This document shows, one piece after another, positions 1-8,323 of a stretch of DNA of 64,000 bases; position 1 is the first letter of the stretch, and each line of letters opens with the position of its first letter. The notes beneath the pieces are model-generated. The model did not search any database. It had not been told where the DNA came from and was given only the letters and a program-made list of their open reading frames with translations. The translations under genes were made by a program, and so were the position numbers. The DNA lies in NCBI RefSeq assembly GCF_030167915.1, contig NZ_JARGNB010000003.1, positions 496,001 to 560,000 of the forward strand, read 5' to 3'. The stretch is from Aquabacterium humicola. Its GTDB lineage: Bacteria > Pseudomonadota > Gammaproteobacteria > Burkholderiales > Burkholderiaceae_C.

Positions 1-535
1 TGCACGCGCCTGCGGCCACGTAGACCACCATCGCGCAGATCAGCAGCGCGTCGCCGGCGCCGTTGAAGCGCAGGTCCACGCCGCTGCGGCTCAGCACGAC
101 GATGGCCGCACCGACCAGGCCGAGCAGCACGCCCGCCGCGCCGGCCAGGCGCAGCCGCTCGCCGAACAGCAGCGCGCCCAGCAGCACCGACAGCAGCGGG
201 TTCAGGCTGAGCGCCAGCGCGCCGTTGGTGGCGGTGGACCAGGCCAGGCCCTGGGTCAACATCAGTTGGTGCGCATAGATCATCAGCGCGCCGGCGGCGG
301 CCACCCAGCCCAGCTGGCTGCGCGTGGGGCGCGGAATGTGCCGGCCGGTGGCCTTGCAGATCGCCGCGATGCAGACGAATGCGGCGGCCATGCGGATGGC
401 CGACAGGTGCACGGTGTGGAAGTGCTCGGTCATCATCTTCATCATGACGACGTTCGCACCCCAGATGCCGACCGTGTAGAGCAGCAGCGCGACGATCCAG
501 CGCTCGCGGCGGGCCTCGCGGCGGGCATCAGGCAA
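1..535 (-). CDS. DMT/EamA-family permease (3' end outside window)
   Basis: About 178 codons of an inner-membrane transporter of the drug/metabolite transporter (EamA) superfamily; its C-terminal part lies beyond the left edge. The translation is rich in hydrophobic helices, beginning near residue 12 with WIVALLLYTVGIWGANVV and continuing with segments such as ALALSLNPLLSVLLGALLFG, the typical EamA repeat with a conserved G-E pair after the helix. No ATG opens this frame. The best start is TTG at 535, which overlaps the stop of the MaoC gene by 8 bases; an in-frame stop lies just upstream. It is the last gene of the catabolic operon, so it may export or import a pathway metabolite, but the substrate cannot be told from sequence. 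Confidence 0.8.
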   Translation of the reverse strand, partial: MPDARREARRERWIVALLLYTVGIWGANVVMMKMMTEHFHTVHLSAIRMAAAFVCIAAICKATGRHIPRPTRSQLGWVAAAGALMIYAHQLMLTQGLAWSTATNGALALSLNPLLSVLLGALLFGERLRLAGAAGVLLGLVGAAIVVLSRSGVDLRFNGAGDALLICAMVVYVAAGAC

Positions 536-959
536 ACCGCAGTTCCTTCAGCGCCGACAGGCCGACGAGCACGGCATCGCCGCTCTGCTTGCGCACCATG
601 GTGTCGAGAATCAGGATGCGCTTGGCCGGCTTCTTCCCGACCACCGTCACTTCCACGTTCAGCGTGTCGCCGATGAACACCGGGCCCATGAAGCGCAGTT
701 CCTGGCCGACGTAGGCGAAGCCCGGACCGGTCAGCTGCGTGTGCGTGGTGGACACCAGCGCGCCGGTCAGCATGCCGTGCACCACACGGCGCTTGAACGG
801 CGTGCGCCTGGCGAATTCCTCGTCCATGTGCAGCGGATTCAGGTCGCCCGACAAATGCGCGAAGGCATCGACGTCGGCCGCGCTGATGGTGCGTGCGATC
901 GTGTGCTTGCGCCCGATCGGCACGTCGTCGAAGGTCAGCACCTCGATCGTGGCGGTCAT
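528..959 (-). CDS. MaoC-family (R)-specific enoyl-CoA hydratase
   Basis: 143 aa hot-dog-fold hydratase of the PhaJ/MaoC type, expected to add water to a 2-enoyl-CoA in the cytoplasm. The family catalytic D-x4-H signature is intact in SGDLNPLHMD (near residues 38-47), followed by the usual R-x-V-V-H-G segment. The ATG at 959 overlaps the TGA of the CoA-transferase gene by 4 bases (ATGA), so the two are likely translationally coupled. It is the second MaoC gene of the operon; the other is at 4182-4607. Together with the crotonase-type hydratase this gives three hydratases in one pathway cluster. Substrate unknown; family assignment is firm. Confidence 0.88.
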   Translation of the reverse strand: MTATIEVLTFDDVPIGRKHTIARTISAADVDAFAHLSGDLNPLHMDEEFARRTPFKRRVVHGMLTGALVSTTHTQLTGPGFAYVGQELRFMGPVFIGDTLNVEVTVVGKKPAKRILILDTMVRKQSGDAVLVGLSALKELRFA

Positions 960-2152
960 CGCTTCGCCTCCCCGTGTGCCATGGCCGCGCCTTCGCTCAC
1001 GAGCGCGTCGATCTCGTGATCGGAATAGCCGGCCTCGACCAGCACCTCGCGGGTATGCTCGCCCGGCCGCGGCGGCAGCCGGCGCACCGGCGGCGCCTTG
1101 CCGTCGTAGCGCACCGGGTGCGCCATCAGCTTCACCGCGCCGGCGTCCGGGTGGTCGATGGTGACGATGATCTCGTTGTGCCGGACCTGCGGATCGGCCT
1201 CGACCTCTTGGTAGTCGTTGACCGGGGCGAACCAGATGTCCTGCGCGTCGAAGGCCTCCATCACCGCTGCCGTGCTGCGCTGGCGCAGCGCTTCGCAGAC
1301 GATGGCGTGGATCTGCTCGCGGTGGCGCACGGGGTCCTTCGGGTGGTCGTACTTCGCCAGGTCGGGGCGGTCCAGCGCGGCCGCCAGCTTGGCCGTCGTG
1401 GTCAGCGAGAGCGCGATCCAGCCGTCGGCCGTGCGGTACACGCCGTAGGGTGCCGGATGGAACCGGCTGCCCATGGCCGGGCTGCTGCGCTTCCACAGCG
1501 GCCCCTTGTTCAGGTAATAGGTGAAGGGCTCGATCTGCAGGTCGAGCGCCGCATTCAGCAGGTTGCTCTCGACCATGCGGCCCTGGCCGGTGCGCTCGCG
1601 TTCCTGCAGCGCAGCGACGACGCCGAAAGCGGCCAACACCGCGGCATGCTGGTCGACCACGGCCGAGCCGACCGGCGTCGGCGCCGATTCACCATCGCCC
1701 GACAACATCGCCATGCCGCTCATCGCCTGCAGCAGCAGGTCCTGTCCCGGACGCTTCTGGTAGGGACCGGTGGAGCCGTAACCCGTGCAGGAGCAATACA
1801 CCAGGCGCGGATTGAGCAGCTTGACCTGCTCGTAGCCGAAACCCAGCTTGGCCATCACGCCCGGGCGGTAGTTCTCGACCAGCACGTCGGCTTCTGCGAC
1901 CAGGCGGCGCACGATCTCCTTCGCCTTCTCATGGCGAAGGTCCAGTTGAATGCCGCGCTGGTTGCGGTTGCCCAGCAGGAAGAAGATGGACACGCCCTCG
2001 GCGAACGCGTCGAAGCCGGCCCAGCCGCGCTCGAAGGCGCCCTGCGGTGGCTCGATCTTGATGACGTCGGCGCCGACGTCGGCCAGCATCTGCACGGCCG
2101 ACGGGCCCTGCAGGAAGTGGGTGAAGCTGAGGACTTTGACGCCTTCGAGCAT
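956..2152 (-). CDS. CaiB/BaiF (class III) CoA-transferase
   Basis: 398 aa, full length for formyl-CoA/succinyl-CoA type class III transferases, which move CoA from a donor thioester onto a free acid. The N-terminal LEGVKVLSF and GADVIKIEPP segments are typical. Asp138, in RPGQDLLLQAMSG, sits where the catalytic aspartate that carries the acyl anhydride is found in this family. It probably activates the acid imported by the adjacent TRAP transporter. The ATG at 2152 is the only sensible start. A 113-bp gap that contains a dispersed repeat separates it from the upstream acyl-CoA dehydrogenase; downstream it overlaps the MaoC start by 4 bases. Confidence 0.92.
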   Translation of the reverse strand: MLEGVKVLSFTHFLQGPSAVQMLADVGADVIKIEPPQGAFERGWAGFDAFAEGVSIFFLLGNRNQRGIQLDLRHEKAKEIVRRLVAEADVLVENYRPGVMAKLGFGYEQVKLLNPRLVYCSCTGYGSTGPYQKRPGQDLLLQAMSGMAMLSGDGESAPTPVGSAVVDQHAAVLAAFGVVAALQERERTGQGRMVESNLLNAALDLQIEPFTYYLNKGPLWKRSSPAMGSRFHPAPYGVYRTADGWIALSLTTTAKLAAALDRPDLAKYDHPKDPVRHREQIHAIVCEALRQRSTAAVMEAFDAQDIWFAPVNDYQEVEADPQVRHNEIIVTIDHPDAGAVKLMAHPVRYDGKAPPVRRLPPRPGEHTREVLVEAGYSDHEIDALVSEGAAMAHGEAKR

Positions 2153-2180
2153 GATGTTCTTCCTTGGTCGTATGGACTAT

Positions 2181-2265
2181 CAAGCGGACGCCGTGGATCC
2201 GGCTTTGCCGGTCCACTGGCGTCGCCCCCTTGAGGGGGAGGCGCCGAAGGCGCTTCGGGGGTGGG
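2181..2265. repeat. dispersed intergenic repeat, copy A
   Basis: An 85-bp element that closely matches 35951-36061. Both begin with CAAGCGNACGCCGTGGATCC, continue through a CCCCCTTGAGGGGG hairpin and end in CTTCGGGGGTGGG. Each copy lies directly after the stop codon of the minus-strand gene transcribed into it. Copy A also contains a GCGCC-GAA-GGCGC hairpin, so it may act as a transcript end or processing site. Similar elements are known to me from Burkholderiales genomes; that part is recollection. Confidence 0.8.
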
Positions 2266-3414
2266 TCATCCCGCGAGAAGCTCTCGCGAAATGATCATTC
2301 GCTGGATCTCGGAGGTGCCCTCGACGATCTCCAGCACCTTGGCGTCGCCGAATGCGCGCGACACCGGGTACTCGCTGATGATTCCGTAGCCGCCATGGAT
2401 CTGCACTGCCTGGTGGGCCGCTTCCATCGCGCGTTCGGTGGTGAACAGCTTGGCCATCGAGGCCTGCTGGTCGAAGCGCTGGCCCGCGTCCTTGCGGGCG
2501 GCGGCGTCGTACAGCATCAGCCGCGCGGCGTGCGCATGCGTGGCCATGTCGGCCACCTTGAACTGCAGCGCCTGGAATTCGGTCAGCGGCTTGCCGAAGG
2601 CGCGCCGCTCCTTCATGTAGGCGATCGAGCGGTCGATCGAGCCTTGCAGGATGCCGAGGCCCAGCGCGCCGATCAGGATGCGGCCGGTGCTGATCTGCGC
2701 CAGCGTCTGGCGCAGGCCCGCGCCGCGCTCGCCCAGCAGGTTCGCAGCCGGAATGCGACAGCCTTCGAAGAACAGCTCGTGCGTCGCCGACGCGCGCCAG
2801 CCGATCTTCTTCAGCTTGCGGCCGGTGCCGAAGCCCGGCGTGCCGGTGGGCACGATGAAGCTGGAGATCTCCTTGCGACCGTCCGGGCGGGCGCCGGTCA
2901 CGGCGGCGATCACCACCGGTCCGGTGATCCGCGTGCCCGTGTTGCTGATGAAGGTCTTGGCGCCGTCGATGACCCATTCATCGCCGTCCAGCGTCGCCTT
3001 GGTGCAGATGTTCGCGGCATCCGAACCGGCATTGGGCTCGGTCAGGCCGATGGCGCCGATGCGCGTGCCGTCGAGAATGGGGCGCAGGAATTGGCGCTTC
3101 TGCGCATCGGTGCCGTAATTGGACAGCAGGCTCGCCACCGATGAATTGGCCATCAATGAATTGGCAATGGCGCAATCCACCCGCGCCAGTTCTTCCAGCA
3201 CGATGACGAACGACAGCCACGAGCCGCCGCCGCCGGCATACGCCTCGGGATACGGCAGGCCGGTGAAGCCCAGTTCCGCCGCCTGTTTCCAGGTCTCGTA
3301 CGGAAAGCCCTCTTCTTCCCACAGCCGCTCGGAAATCGGGGCCACGTGGTCCTCGGCAAAGCGGCGCACCGCGTCGCGGATCATCGTGTGTTCGTCGTTC
3401 AGCCAATGCGCCAT
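2266..3414 (-). CDS. acyl-CoA dehydrogenase
   Basis: 382 aa flavoprotein of the short/medium-chain acyl-CoA dehydrogenase family, which introduces a 2,3 double bond and passes electrons to ETF. The FAD/substrate signature GLTEPNAGSDAA is near residue 124. The C-terminal VEGTSEIQR carries the expected catalytic glutamate, and IHGGYGIISEYPV precedes it as usual. The ATG at 3414 is preferred to the GTG one codon upstream. It starts 7 bases after the enoyl-CoA hydratase stop. In the pathway it would act after CoA activation and before the hydratases. The chain length and branching of its substrate cannot be read from the sequence. Confidence 0.92.
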   Translation of the reverse strand: MAHWLNDEHTMIRDAVRRFAEDHVAPISERLWEEEGFPYETWKQAAELGFTGLPYPEAYAGGGGSWLSFVIVLEELARVDCAIANSLMANSSVASLLSNYGTDAQKRQFLRPILDGTRIGAIGLTEPNAGSDAANICTKATLDGDEWVIDGAKTFISNTGTRITGPVVIAAVTGARPDGRKEISSFIVPTGTPGFGTGRKLKKIGWRASATHELFFEGCRIPAANLLGERGAGLRQTLAQISTGRILIGALGLGILQGSIDRSIAYMKERRAFGKPLTEFQALQFKVADMATHAHAARLMLYDAAARKDAGQRFDQQASMAKLFTTERAMEAAHQAVQIHGGYGIISEYPVSRAFGDAKVLEIVEGTSEIQRMIISRELLAG

Positions 3415-3421
3415 CACGGTC

Positions 3422-4180
3422 TCACTTGCTCAGGAATCGGTGGAAGCCGGCACGCGCATGCGGCGTGCCGAAGTTCAATGCGTAGCTGGTCGCCTCGAAG
3501 GCCAGGCCGGCCTGCAGCGGCAACTCGGCAGCGCGATTGACCGCGCGCTTGGCCATCTCCAGCGCGAAGGGGTGGTGCCCGGCCAGCGACTCGGCCAGCG
3601 CCAGGGTCTCGTCACGCAGCGCTGCCGGCTCCGCCACGCGGGTGATGAAGCCGAACTCGCGGCATTCATCCACCTTGTAGTGGCGGCCCGTCAGCACCAT
3701 TTCCTTGGCGCGCGCCAGGCCCATCTTCACGACGGCGAGCTGTGTGCCGCCCCAGCCGGGCATGGTGTCGAGCGCGATCTCCGGAAAGCCGAAGCGCGCG
3801 GTGCTGGAAGCGACGATGAAGTCGCAGGCCAGCGCCAGCTCGAAGCCGCCACCCAGCGCATAGCCATTGACCATGGCGATGGTGGGCTTGGCGAATTCGT
3901 GCAGGCGCTGCATCAGGCGGTGGCCGGCCTCCATGTCGCGGTAGGCCGCCACCGGGTCCAGCGCGGCCAGTGAAGCCACGTCGTTGCCGGCGACGAACGA
4001 GCGCGCGCCGGCACCGGTGATCACCACCACCCGCGTGTCCGCGTCCGCATGGGCGGCGTCCAGCGCGGCGTCCATCAGCCCCAGCAGGCCGGGCGCGAAG
4101 GCGTTCAGCTTGTCGGGGCGATTGATGGTGAGCAGGCGCACCGCGCCCACCCGTTCCGTCAGCAACATCGGCTCGGTCAC
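3422..4180 (-). CDS. enoyl-CoA hydratase/isomerase (crotonase family)
   Basis: 252 aa cytoplasmic crotonase-fold enzyme, normal length. Both residues that act as acid/base in crotonase are in place: a glutamate in NGYALGGGFELALACDF and another in FGFPEIALDTMPGWGGTQ. The oxyanion-hole segment FVAGNDVASLA is also recognisable. It is therefore probably a true hydratase and not a diverged isomerase. The start is GTG at 4180, one base after the stop of the MaoC gene; an ATG five codons in is the alternative. Middle gene of the minus-strand catabolic operon. Confidence 0.92.
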   Translation of the reverse strand: MTEPMLLTERVGAVRLLTINRPDKLNAFAPGLLGLMDAALDAAHADADTRVVVITGAGARSFVAGNDVASLAALDPVAAYRDMEAGHRLMQRLHEFAKPTIAMVNGYALGGGFELALACDFIVASSTARFGFPEIALDTMPGWGGTQLAVVKMGLARAKEMVLTGRHYKVDECREFGFITRVAEPAALRDETLALAESLAGHHPFALEMAKRAVNRAAELPLQAGLAFEATSYALNFGTPHARAGFHRFLSK

Positions 4181-4181
4181 G

Positions 4182-4607
4182 TCACAGCACCTTCAGGTAG
4201 GTCGTGCCGCTGGCCACCACGGTGCCGGCCTGGTTGGTCACCGTCGCGGCGAAGACGCAGGTGTTGCGCTCCTCGTCCTTCTCGGCCAACTGCAGGCGGG
4301 CCGTCACCGTGTCGCCGATGTAGACCGGCGCCTTGAAGGTGATGTCGTAGCGGTACGACACGGCGCCCGGGTTCGGCGCCTTCGCGGCCATCAATCCCAT
4401 GACCGTGGAAAGGAATCCGACCGACAACGCGCCTTGCGCAATGCGACGCTCGAAGCGCGTGGTCTTGGCGTATTCCTCGTTGACGTGCACGCCGAAGAAA
4501 TCACCGACGATGCCGGCGAATCCATAGACGTCGAAGTCGGTCACCGTCTTCGCGAACTCGGCGTGGTCGCCGATCGCGTAGCAGTCCATGTGGGGGCGCT
4601 TGACCAT
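4182..4607 (-). CDS. MaoC-family hydratase/dehydratase
   Basis: 141 aa hot-dog-fold protein. The D-x4-H catalytic pair is present in GDFFGVHVNEEYA (near residues 36-48), but the N-P-L stretch usual in PhaJ-type enzymes is replaced by F-G-V, so its substrate range may differ from that of the first MaoC protein. The start MVKRPHMDCY at 4607 lies 11 bases after the dctP stop. It is the first enzyme gene downstream of the substrate-binding protein gene in the operon. Confidence 0.85.
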   Translation of the reverse strand: MVKRPHMDCYAIGDHAEFAKTVTDFDVYGFAGIVGDFFGVHVNEEYAKTTRFERRIAQGALSVGFLSTVMGLMAAKAPNPGAVSYRYDITFKAPVYIGDTVTARLQLAEKDEERNTCVFAATVTNQAGTVVASGTTYLKVL

Positions 4608-4618
4608 GGCGGGTTCCC

Positions 4619-5596
4619 TCAGCCCTTCTTCGCGGCCTGGACCTTGTCGTACAGCTTCTTGCCGTCCGGGATGTTCGCCAGCAGGTCCGCATCCACCTTG
4701 CTGCTGGTCTGCTTCATCGGCGCCAGGTTCGGCTCGACCACGGTCACGCCGGCCTTCTTCATGCGCTCGATCGAGTCGGCATAGGACTTCTTGTAGTACG
4801 CGCGGCTGTCGGCCAGCGCCTCGTCGGCCGACGACTTCACGATGGCCTGCTGCTGCGGCGTCAGCTTGTCCCACTTCGGCTTGCTGACGATCAGCAGCGC
4901 GGGCAGGTAGTGCACCTTGGTCAGGTTGTAGAACTTCGAGACTTCGACGAACTTGTCCATCACGAACTGGTCGGGCGACGTGTCCGCACCGTCGACCACG
5001 CCCTGCTGCAGGGACATGTAGACATCGCCATAGGCCATCGGGGTCGGCTGCGCGCCGAACGATTCGTAGGCCTTCACGTAGCCCGGCGACTGCATCACGC
5101 GCAGCTTCATGCCCGCCATGTCGGCGCCACTGTTGATCGGCTTGGACGAGAACACGTTGCGCTCCATCACCGACAGGAAGCCCAGGCCGACCAGGTTGTA
5201 CTTGGGCAGCATGTCGAGGAATTCCTTGCCGACCGGGCCCGACAGCACCTTGTTGGCCTGGTCGACGCTGTCGAACAGGTAAGGCATGTCGAACAGGCTG
5301 TAGGCCTTGACGGTGTTGACCAGCGGCGCCTGCGCGGTGATGAACATGTCGAGCCCACCGGTGCGCGCGGCCTGGATCATCTTGACCTCGCCGCCCAGCT
5401 GCGACTGGGGAAAGACATTGATCTTGATCTGGCCATTCGACTTCTTCGCGGCCAGCTCGGCCATGCGGGTCGTGGCCACCTGGTAGTGGCTGTCCGGCGC
5501 CAGCGTGTGCCCGACGTTGAGCTCGAGCGTCTGGGCATGCACGGGCAGCACAGCGAAGGCGATGGCGGTCAAGCTTGCTTGGAGGATGGTTTTCAC
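4619..5596 (-). CDS. dctP: TRAP transporter solute-binding protein, DctP family
   Basis: 325 aa periplasmic receptor for a carboxylate. A Sec signal peptide covers residues 1-22 (hydrophobic ASLTAIAFAVLPVHA, probable cleavage after HAQ). Family landmarks are FPQSQLGGE near 62-70 and MKLRVMQSPGY, whose Arg166 corresponds to the arginine that binds the substrate carboxylate. MAYGDVYMSLQQGVVDGAD follows as usual. The start is GTG at 5596 with an AGGAG six bases upstream. It is split from its membrane subunits: dctQ and dctM lie divergently across a 247-bp promoter region, while this gene leads the catabolic operon. Confidence 0.95.
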   Translation of the reverse strand: MKTILQASLTAIAFAVLPVHAQTLELNVGHTLAPDSHYQVATTRMAELAAKKSNGQIKINVFPQSQLGGEVKMIQAARTGGLDMFITAQAPLVNTVKAYSLFDMPYLFDSVDQANKVLSGPVGKEFLDMLPKYNLVGLGFLSVMERNVFSSKPINSGADMAGMKLRVMQSPGYVKAYESFGAQPTPMAYGDVYMSLQQGVVDGADTSPDQFVMDKFVEVSKFYNLTKVHYLPALLIVSKPKWDKLTPQQQAIVKSSADEALADSRAYYKKSYADSIERMKKAGVTVVEPNLAPMKQTSSKVDADLLANIPDGKKLYDKVQAAKKG

Positions 5597-5843
5597 GAAG
5601 TCTCCTGATCAGTGATCGGTGGGGGTGAGTGAATGTAGGAACCGGGGCCCGCCAGGCGTTAGGACGGTTCGGCGCAATGCTTGGACTTTCTGGCCGGACA
5701 TTCGCCGGCGCACGGATGAGCTGCCGGGGTGCCGAAAGCCGCGCCGCGGCAGAAAGTGCAAGAAGAACGCGGATTCGTCCTAACGGACGCGGGAGGCAAC
5801 TCCTAGCATCCGCCGGTCGTTCTCACACACACATGGAGGCTCC
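5597..5843. promoter_or_regulatory. mirrored divergent promoter region of dctP and dctQM
   Basis: The gap holds a 36-bp element at 5657-5692 and its inverted copy at 5750-5785, agreeing at 28 of 36 positions. The outer 10 bp (CGTTAGGACG / CGTCCTAACG) are identical and the inner 13 bp (CTTGSACTTTCTG) differ at one base. Each copy ends about 60 bases from the nearer start codon (5596 and 5844) and has the same orientation relative to its gene. In both directions the outer block is followed after 15-16 bases by TCCTA. This suggests two equivalent operator-promoter units bound by one regulator, which is not encoded nearby. Confidence 0.6.
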
Positions 5844-6413
5844 ATGCGGTCGCTCATCCGGATCGTCGACAAGGCCAACAAGGCCTTGGAGGTCCTGGTC
5901 GGAATCGCCCTCGCCGCGATGACCCTCCTGATCTTCGTGCAGGTGCTGGTTCGCTTCGTGTTCGCGAAGCTCAACATCCAGTTCAGCGTCCCGTGGACCG
6001 AAGAGCTCTCGCGCTACCTGATGATCTGGGCGATCTTCATCGGCGCGGCCATCGTCGCCCGCCGTGCCGATGCGCTGGCGGTCGAGGCGCTGGTGCAGGC
6101 CGTGCCGGCGGTCGCCGGGCGCGCCATCAAGTTCACCGCCCACGGGATGGCGCTGGTGTTCTACGGCTGCATCTTCTACGTCGGCCTGCAATGGGCCGAG
6201 TTCGGCCAGTCCGAGACGGCGCCCGTGCTCGGCGTGCCGATGCTGTGGGTCTATTCGTCGATGTCGGTCGGCGCGGCCCTGACCATCGTCAACGCGGTGG
6301 TGCTGCTGCTGGAGACCGTGCTGGAGAAGAAGGACATCCTCGAGGTCATCGACTACGAGATGGAAGAGGCGTTGCACGACGCCGAACTGGCGCTCGCCGA
6401 GCGAAAGGCCTGA
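5844..6413 (+). CDS. dctQ: TRAP transporter small permease, DctQ family
   Basis: 189 aa inner-membrane protein with four predicted helices (about residues 17-39, 57-76, 95-118, 135-158). The family motif PWTEELSRYLMIW lies in the second quarter. The C-terminal ~30 residues are an acidic, charged cytoplasmic tail (LEVIDYEMEEALHDAELALAE), longer than usual. The ATG at 5844 has GGAGGC just upstream. It pairs with DctM, 5 bases downstream, to form the Na+-driven permease served by the divergently encoded DctP. Confidence 0.93.
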   Translation: MRSLIRIVDKANKALEVLVGIALAAMTLLIFVQVLVRFVFAKLNIQFSVPWTEELSRYLMIWAIFIGAAIVARRADALAVEALVQAVPAVAGRAIKFTAHGMALVFYGCIFYVGLQWAEFGQSETAPVLGVPMLWVYSSMSVGAALTIVNAVVLLLETVLEKKDILEVIDYEMEEALHDAELALAERKA

Positions 6414-6418
6414 AGATC

Positions 6419-7702
6419 ATGATCACCGCATTGCTCATCGCCGTCGTCGTCCTGCTGTTCTTCAGCGTCCCGGTCGCGGTCTGTCTCGGTTTCGCCTCGC
6501 TGATCGCGCTGTACGTGAAAGGCATTCCGGTCGTCAACCTGGCCCAGTCGGTCTACGAGGCGCTGGACTCGTTCGCGCTGATGGCCGTGCCCTTCTTCAT
6601 CCTGGCCGGCAGCCTGATGCAGACCGGCGGCATCTCGCGCCGCCTGATCGCGCTGGCCAATGCACTGGTCGGCTGGTTCCGCGGCGGGCTGGGCTCGGCG
6701 TCGGTGCTGGCATCGATGTTCTTCGCGACGATCTCCGGTTCGTCGTCCGCCACCACCGCGGCCATCGGCTCCACGCTGATCCCGGCGATGGAGAAGAAGG
6801 GCTATCCCAAGCCGTTCGCCGCCGCGACCTGCGCCGCCGCCGGTGAACTCGGCGTCATCATTCCGCCGTCGATCCCGATGGTCGTCTACGGCCTGGTGGC
6901 CAACGTGTCGATCGGCAGCCTGTTCATCGCAGGCTTCCTTCCCGGGCTGATGATCGGCCTGTCGCTCGTCGCGACGATCGTCGTCGTGGCGCGCTGGAAG
7001 GGCTTCGACCTGGTGCCGGTCGTGTCGGGCCGCGAATGGCTGTCGCAGCTGCGGAAGGCCTTCGTCGACGCCTTCTGGGCGCTGCTGATGCCCGTCATCA
7101 TCCTCGGCGGCATCTACACCGGGCTGTTCACGCCGACCGAGGCATCGGTGATCGCCGTGGTGTACGGCTTCGCCGTCGGCAAGTTCGTCTACCGCGAGCT
7201 GAAGTGGAGCGACCTGCTGCCGATCTTCTCGAAGTCGATGGTCGCCACATCGCTGATCATGCTGATCGTCGGTTATGCCGCCATCTTCGGCTACGTGCTG
7301 GCGATCGAGCAGGTGCCGCAGAACCTGGGCAAGGCGATCGGGTCGTTCTCGACCAACCCGATCGTGTTCATGCTGCTGGTGAACGTGCTGCTGTTCGTGG
7401 TCGGCACGCTGCTGGAGGCGCTGGTGACGATCATCCTGGTGGCGCCGATCCTCGCGCCCGTGGCCGCGACCTTCGGCATCGACCCGACCCACTTCGGCAT
7501 CATCATGATCGTGAACGTCGCGATCGGCATGCTGACGCCGCCGGTGGCCGTGAACCTGGTGGTCGCCTGCAAGGTGGCCAACCTGCGCATGAGCCAGCTG
7601 ACACGGCCGGTGTGCCTGTACCTGGCCGTGCTGACACTCGATGTGCTCATCATCAGCTACGTGCCGGCCATCTCCACCTGGCTGCCGTCGGTGCTGAAGT
7701 AA
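6419..7702 (+). CDS. dctM: TRAP transporter large permease, DctM family
   Basis: 427 aa, standard length, with 12 or more hydrophobic helices. Typical DctM features are FFATISGSSSATTAAIGS near residues 101-118, the GELGVIIPPSIPMVVYG loop and GMLTPPVAVNLVVAC near the C-terminus. It forms the ion and substrate channel together with DctQ. The start MITALLIAVVVLLFF at 6419 follows the dctQ stop by 5 bases. The long upstream extension of the same open frame overlaps dctQ and has no membrane character, so it was not used. Confidence 0.95.
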   Translation: MITALLIAVVVLLFFSVPVAVCLGFASLIALYVKGIPVVNLAQSVYEALDSFALMAVPFFILAGSLMQTGGISRRLIALANALVGWFRGGLGSASVLASMFFATISGSSSATTAAIGSTLIPAMEKKGYPKPFAAATCAAAGELGVIIPPSIPMVVYGLVANVSIGSLFIAGFLPGLMIGLSLVATIVVVARWKGFDLVPVVSGREWLSQLRKAFVDAFWALLMPVIILGGIYTGLFTPTEASVIAVVYGFAVGKFVYRELKWSDLLPIFSKSMVATSLIMLIVGYAAIFGYVLAIEQVPQNLGKAIGSFSTNPIVFMLLVNVLLFVVGTLLEALVTIILVAPILAPVAATFGIDPTHFGIIMIVNVAIGMLTPPVAVNLVVACKVANLRMSQLTRPVCLYLAVLTLDVLIISYVPAISTWLPSVLK

Positions 7703-7713
7703 CCCTCGGGCGG

Positions 7714-8298
7714 TCAGGCACCCGCGCCACTGGCTCTGGACCGTGACAAGCGCGCGATCTCCATTCCGGAAGGATGGCGAGTCACGCCCACCATGAACGT
7801 AACGACCTGGCATGGCTCGGCGCTCTTGTTTCTCCAAACGTGGCGGGTGCCGTTCTGCACCACGGTGTCGCCGGCACGAAGGAGCACCGAAGCGCCGTCA
7901 TCCAGCTCCAGCCAGACCTCGCCTGAGACGATGTATTCGAAGTCAACCGTGTCGCTCGTGTGCATGCCTTGCGCGTTGTGCTCCATGTGTGCGGCCAGCC
8001 CCGGCAACCTTGCCTTGAATTCATTCATGTGTGTTCGCGGGTCGCCTTCAGGTTGAGAGGCGGTCTGCGGCATGAGTGTGAACATGCCAAAACGATAGCC
8101 GCCCAGCGGCGGGAAGTAGGCCGGCGCCACCGGCTGCGAGCCATCGTCCGGGAAGCTTTGCGGACTGTCTGCGCCCCAAAGCTTGTGGAACTCGGAGCCT
8201 CGCATTGCAGCGATCGTGTCGGGCTCGACTTCGGTATCGCTCACAACGATCGCCCTGCCCGCTGCGTTGTGACCTGTGCTGACTCGCCGCATCTTCAT
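7714..8298 (-). CDS. cupin-domain protein
   Basis: 194 aa. The C-terminal half is a single cupin barrel: MEHNAQGMHTSDTVDFEYIVSGEVWLELDDG resembles cupin motif 1 with H and E residues, and the segment from LLRAGDTVVQNGTRHVWRN resembles motif 2. The N-terminal half is uncharacterised. The start MKMRRVSTGH at 8298 has GGAGC upstream; a longer frame to 8406 lacks support. It is convergent with dctM, with only 11 bp between the stops. Possible roles are metal-dependent dioxygenase-like activity or ligand binding. Base composition is a little less GC-rich than in the catabolic cluster. Confidence 0.75.
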   Translation of the reverse strand: MKMRRVSTGHNAAGRAIVVSDTEVEPDTIAAMRGSEFHKLWGADSPQSFPDDGSQPVAPAYFPPLGGYRFGMFTLMPQTASQPEGDPRTHMNEFKARLPGLAAHMEHNAQGMHTSDTVDFEYIVSGEVWLELDDGASVLLRAGDTVVQNGTRHVWRNKSAEPCQVVTFMVGVTRHPSGMEIARLSRSRASGAGA

Positions 8299-8323
8299 GA
8301 TCTTGCTCCATGGAAAAGTGGAT

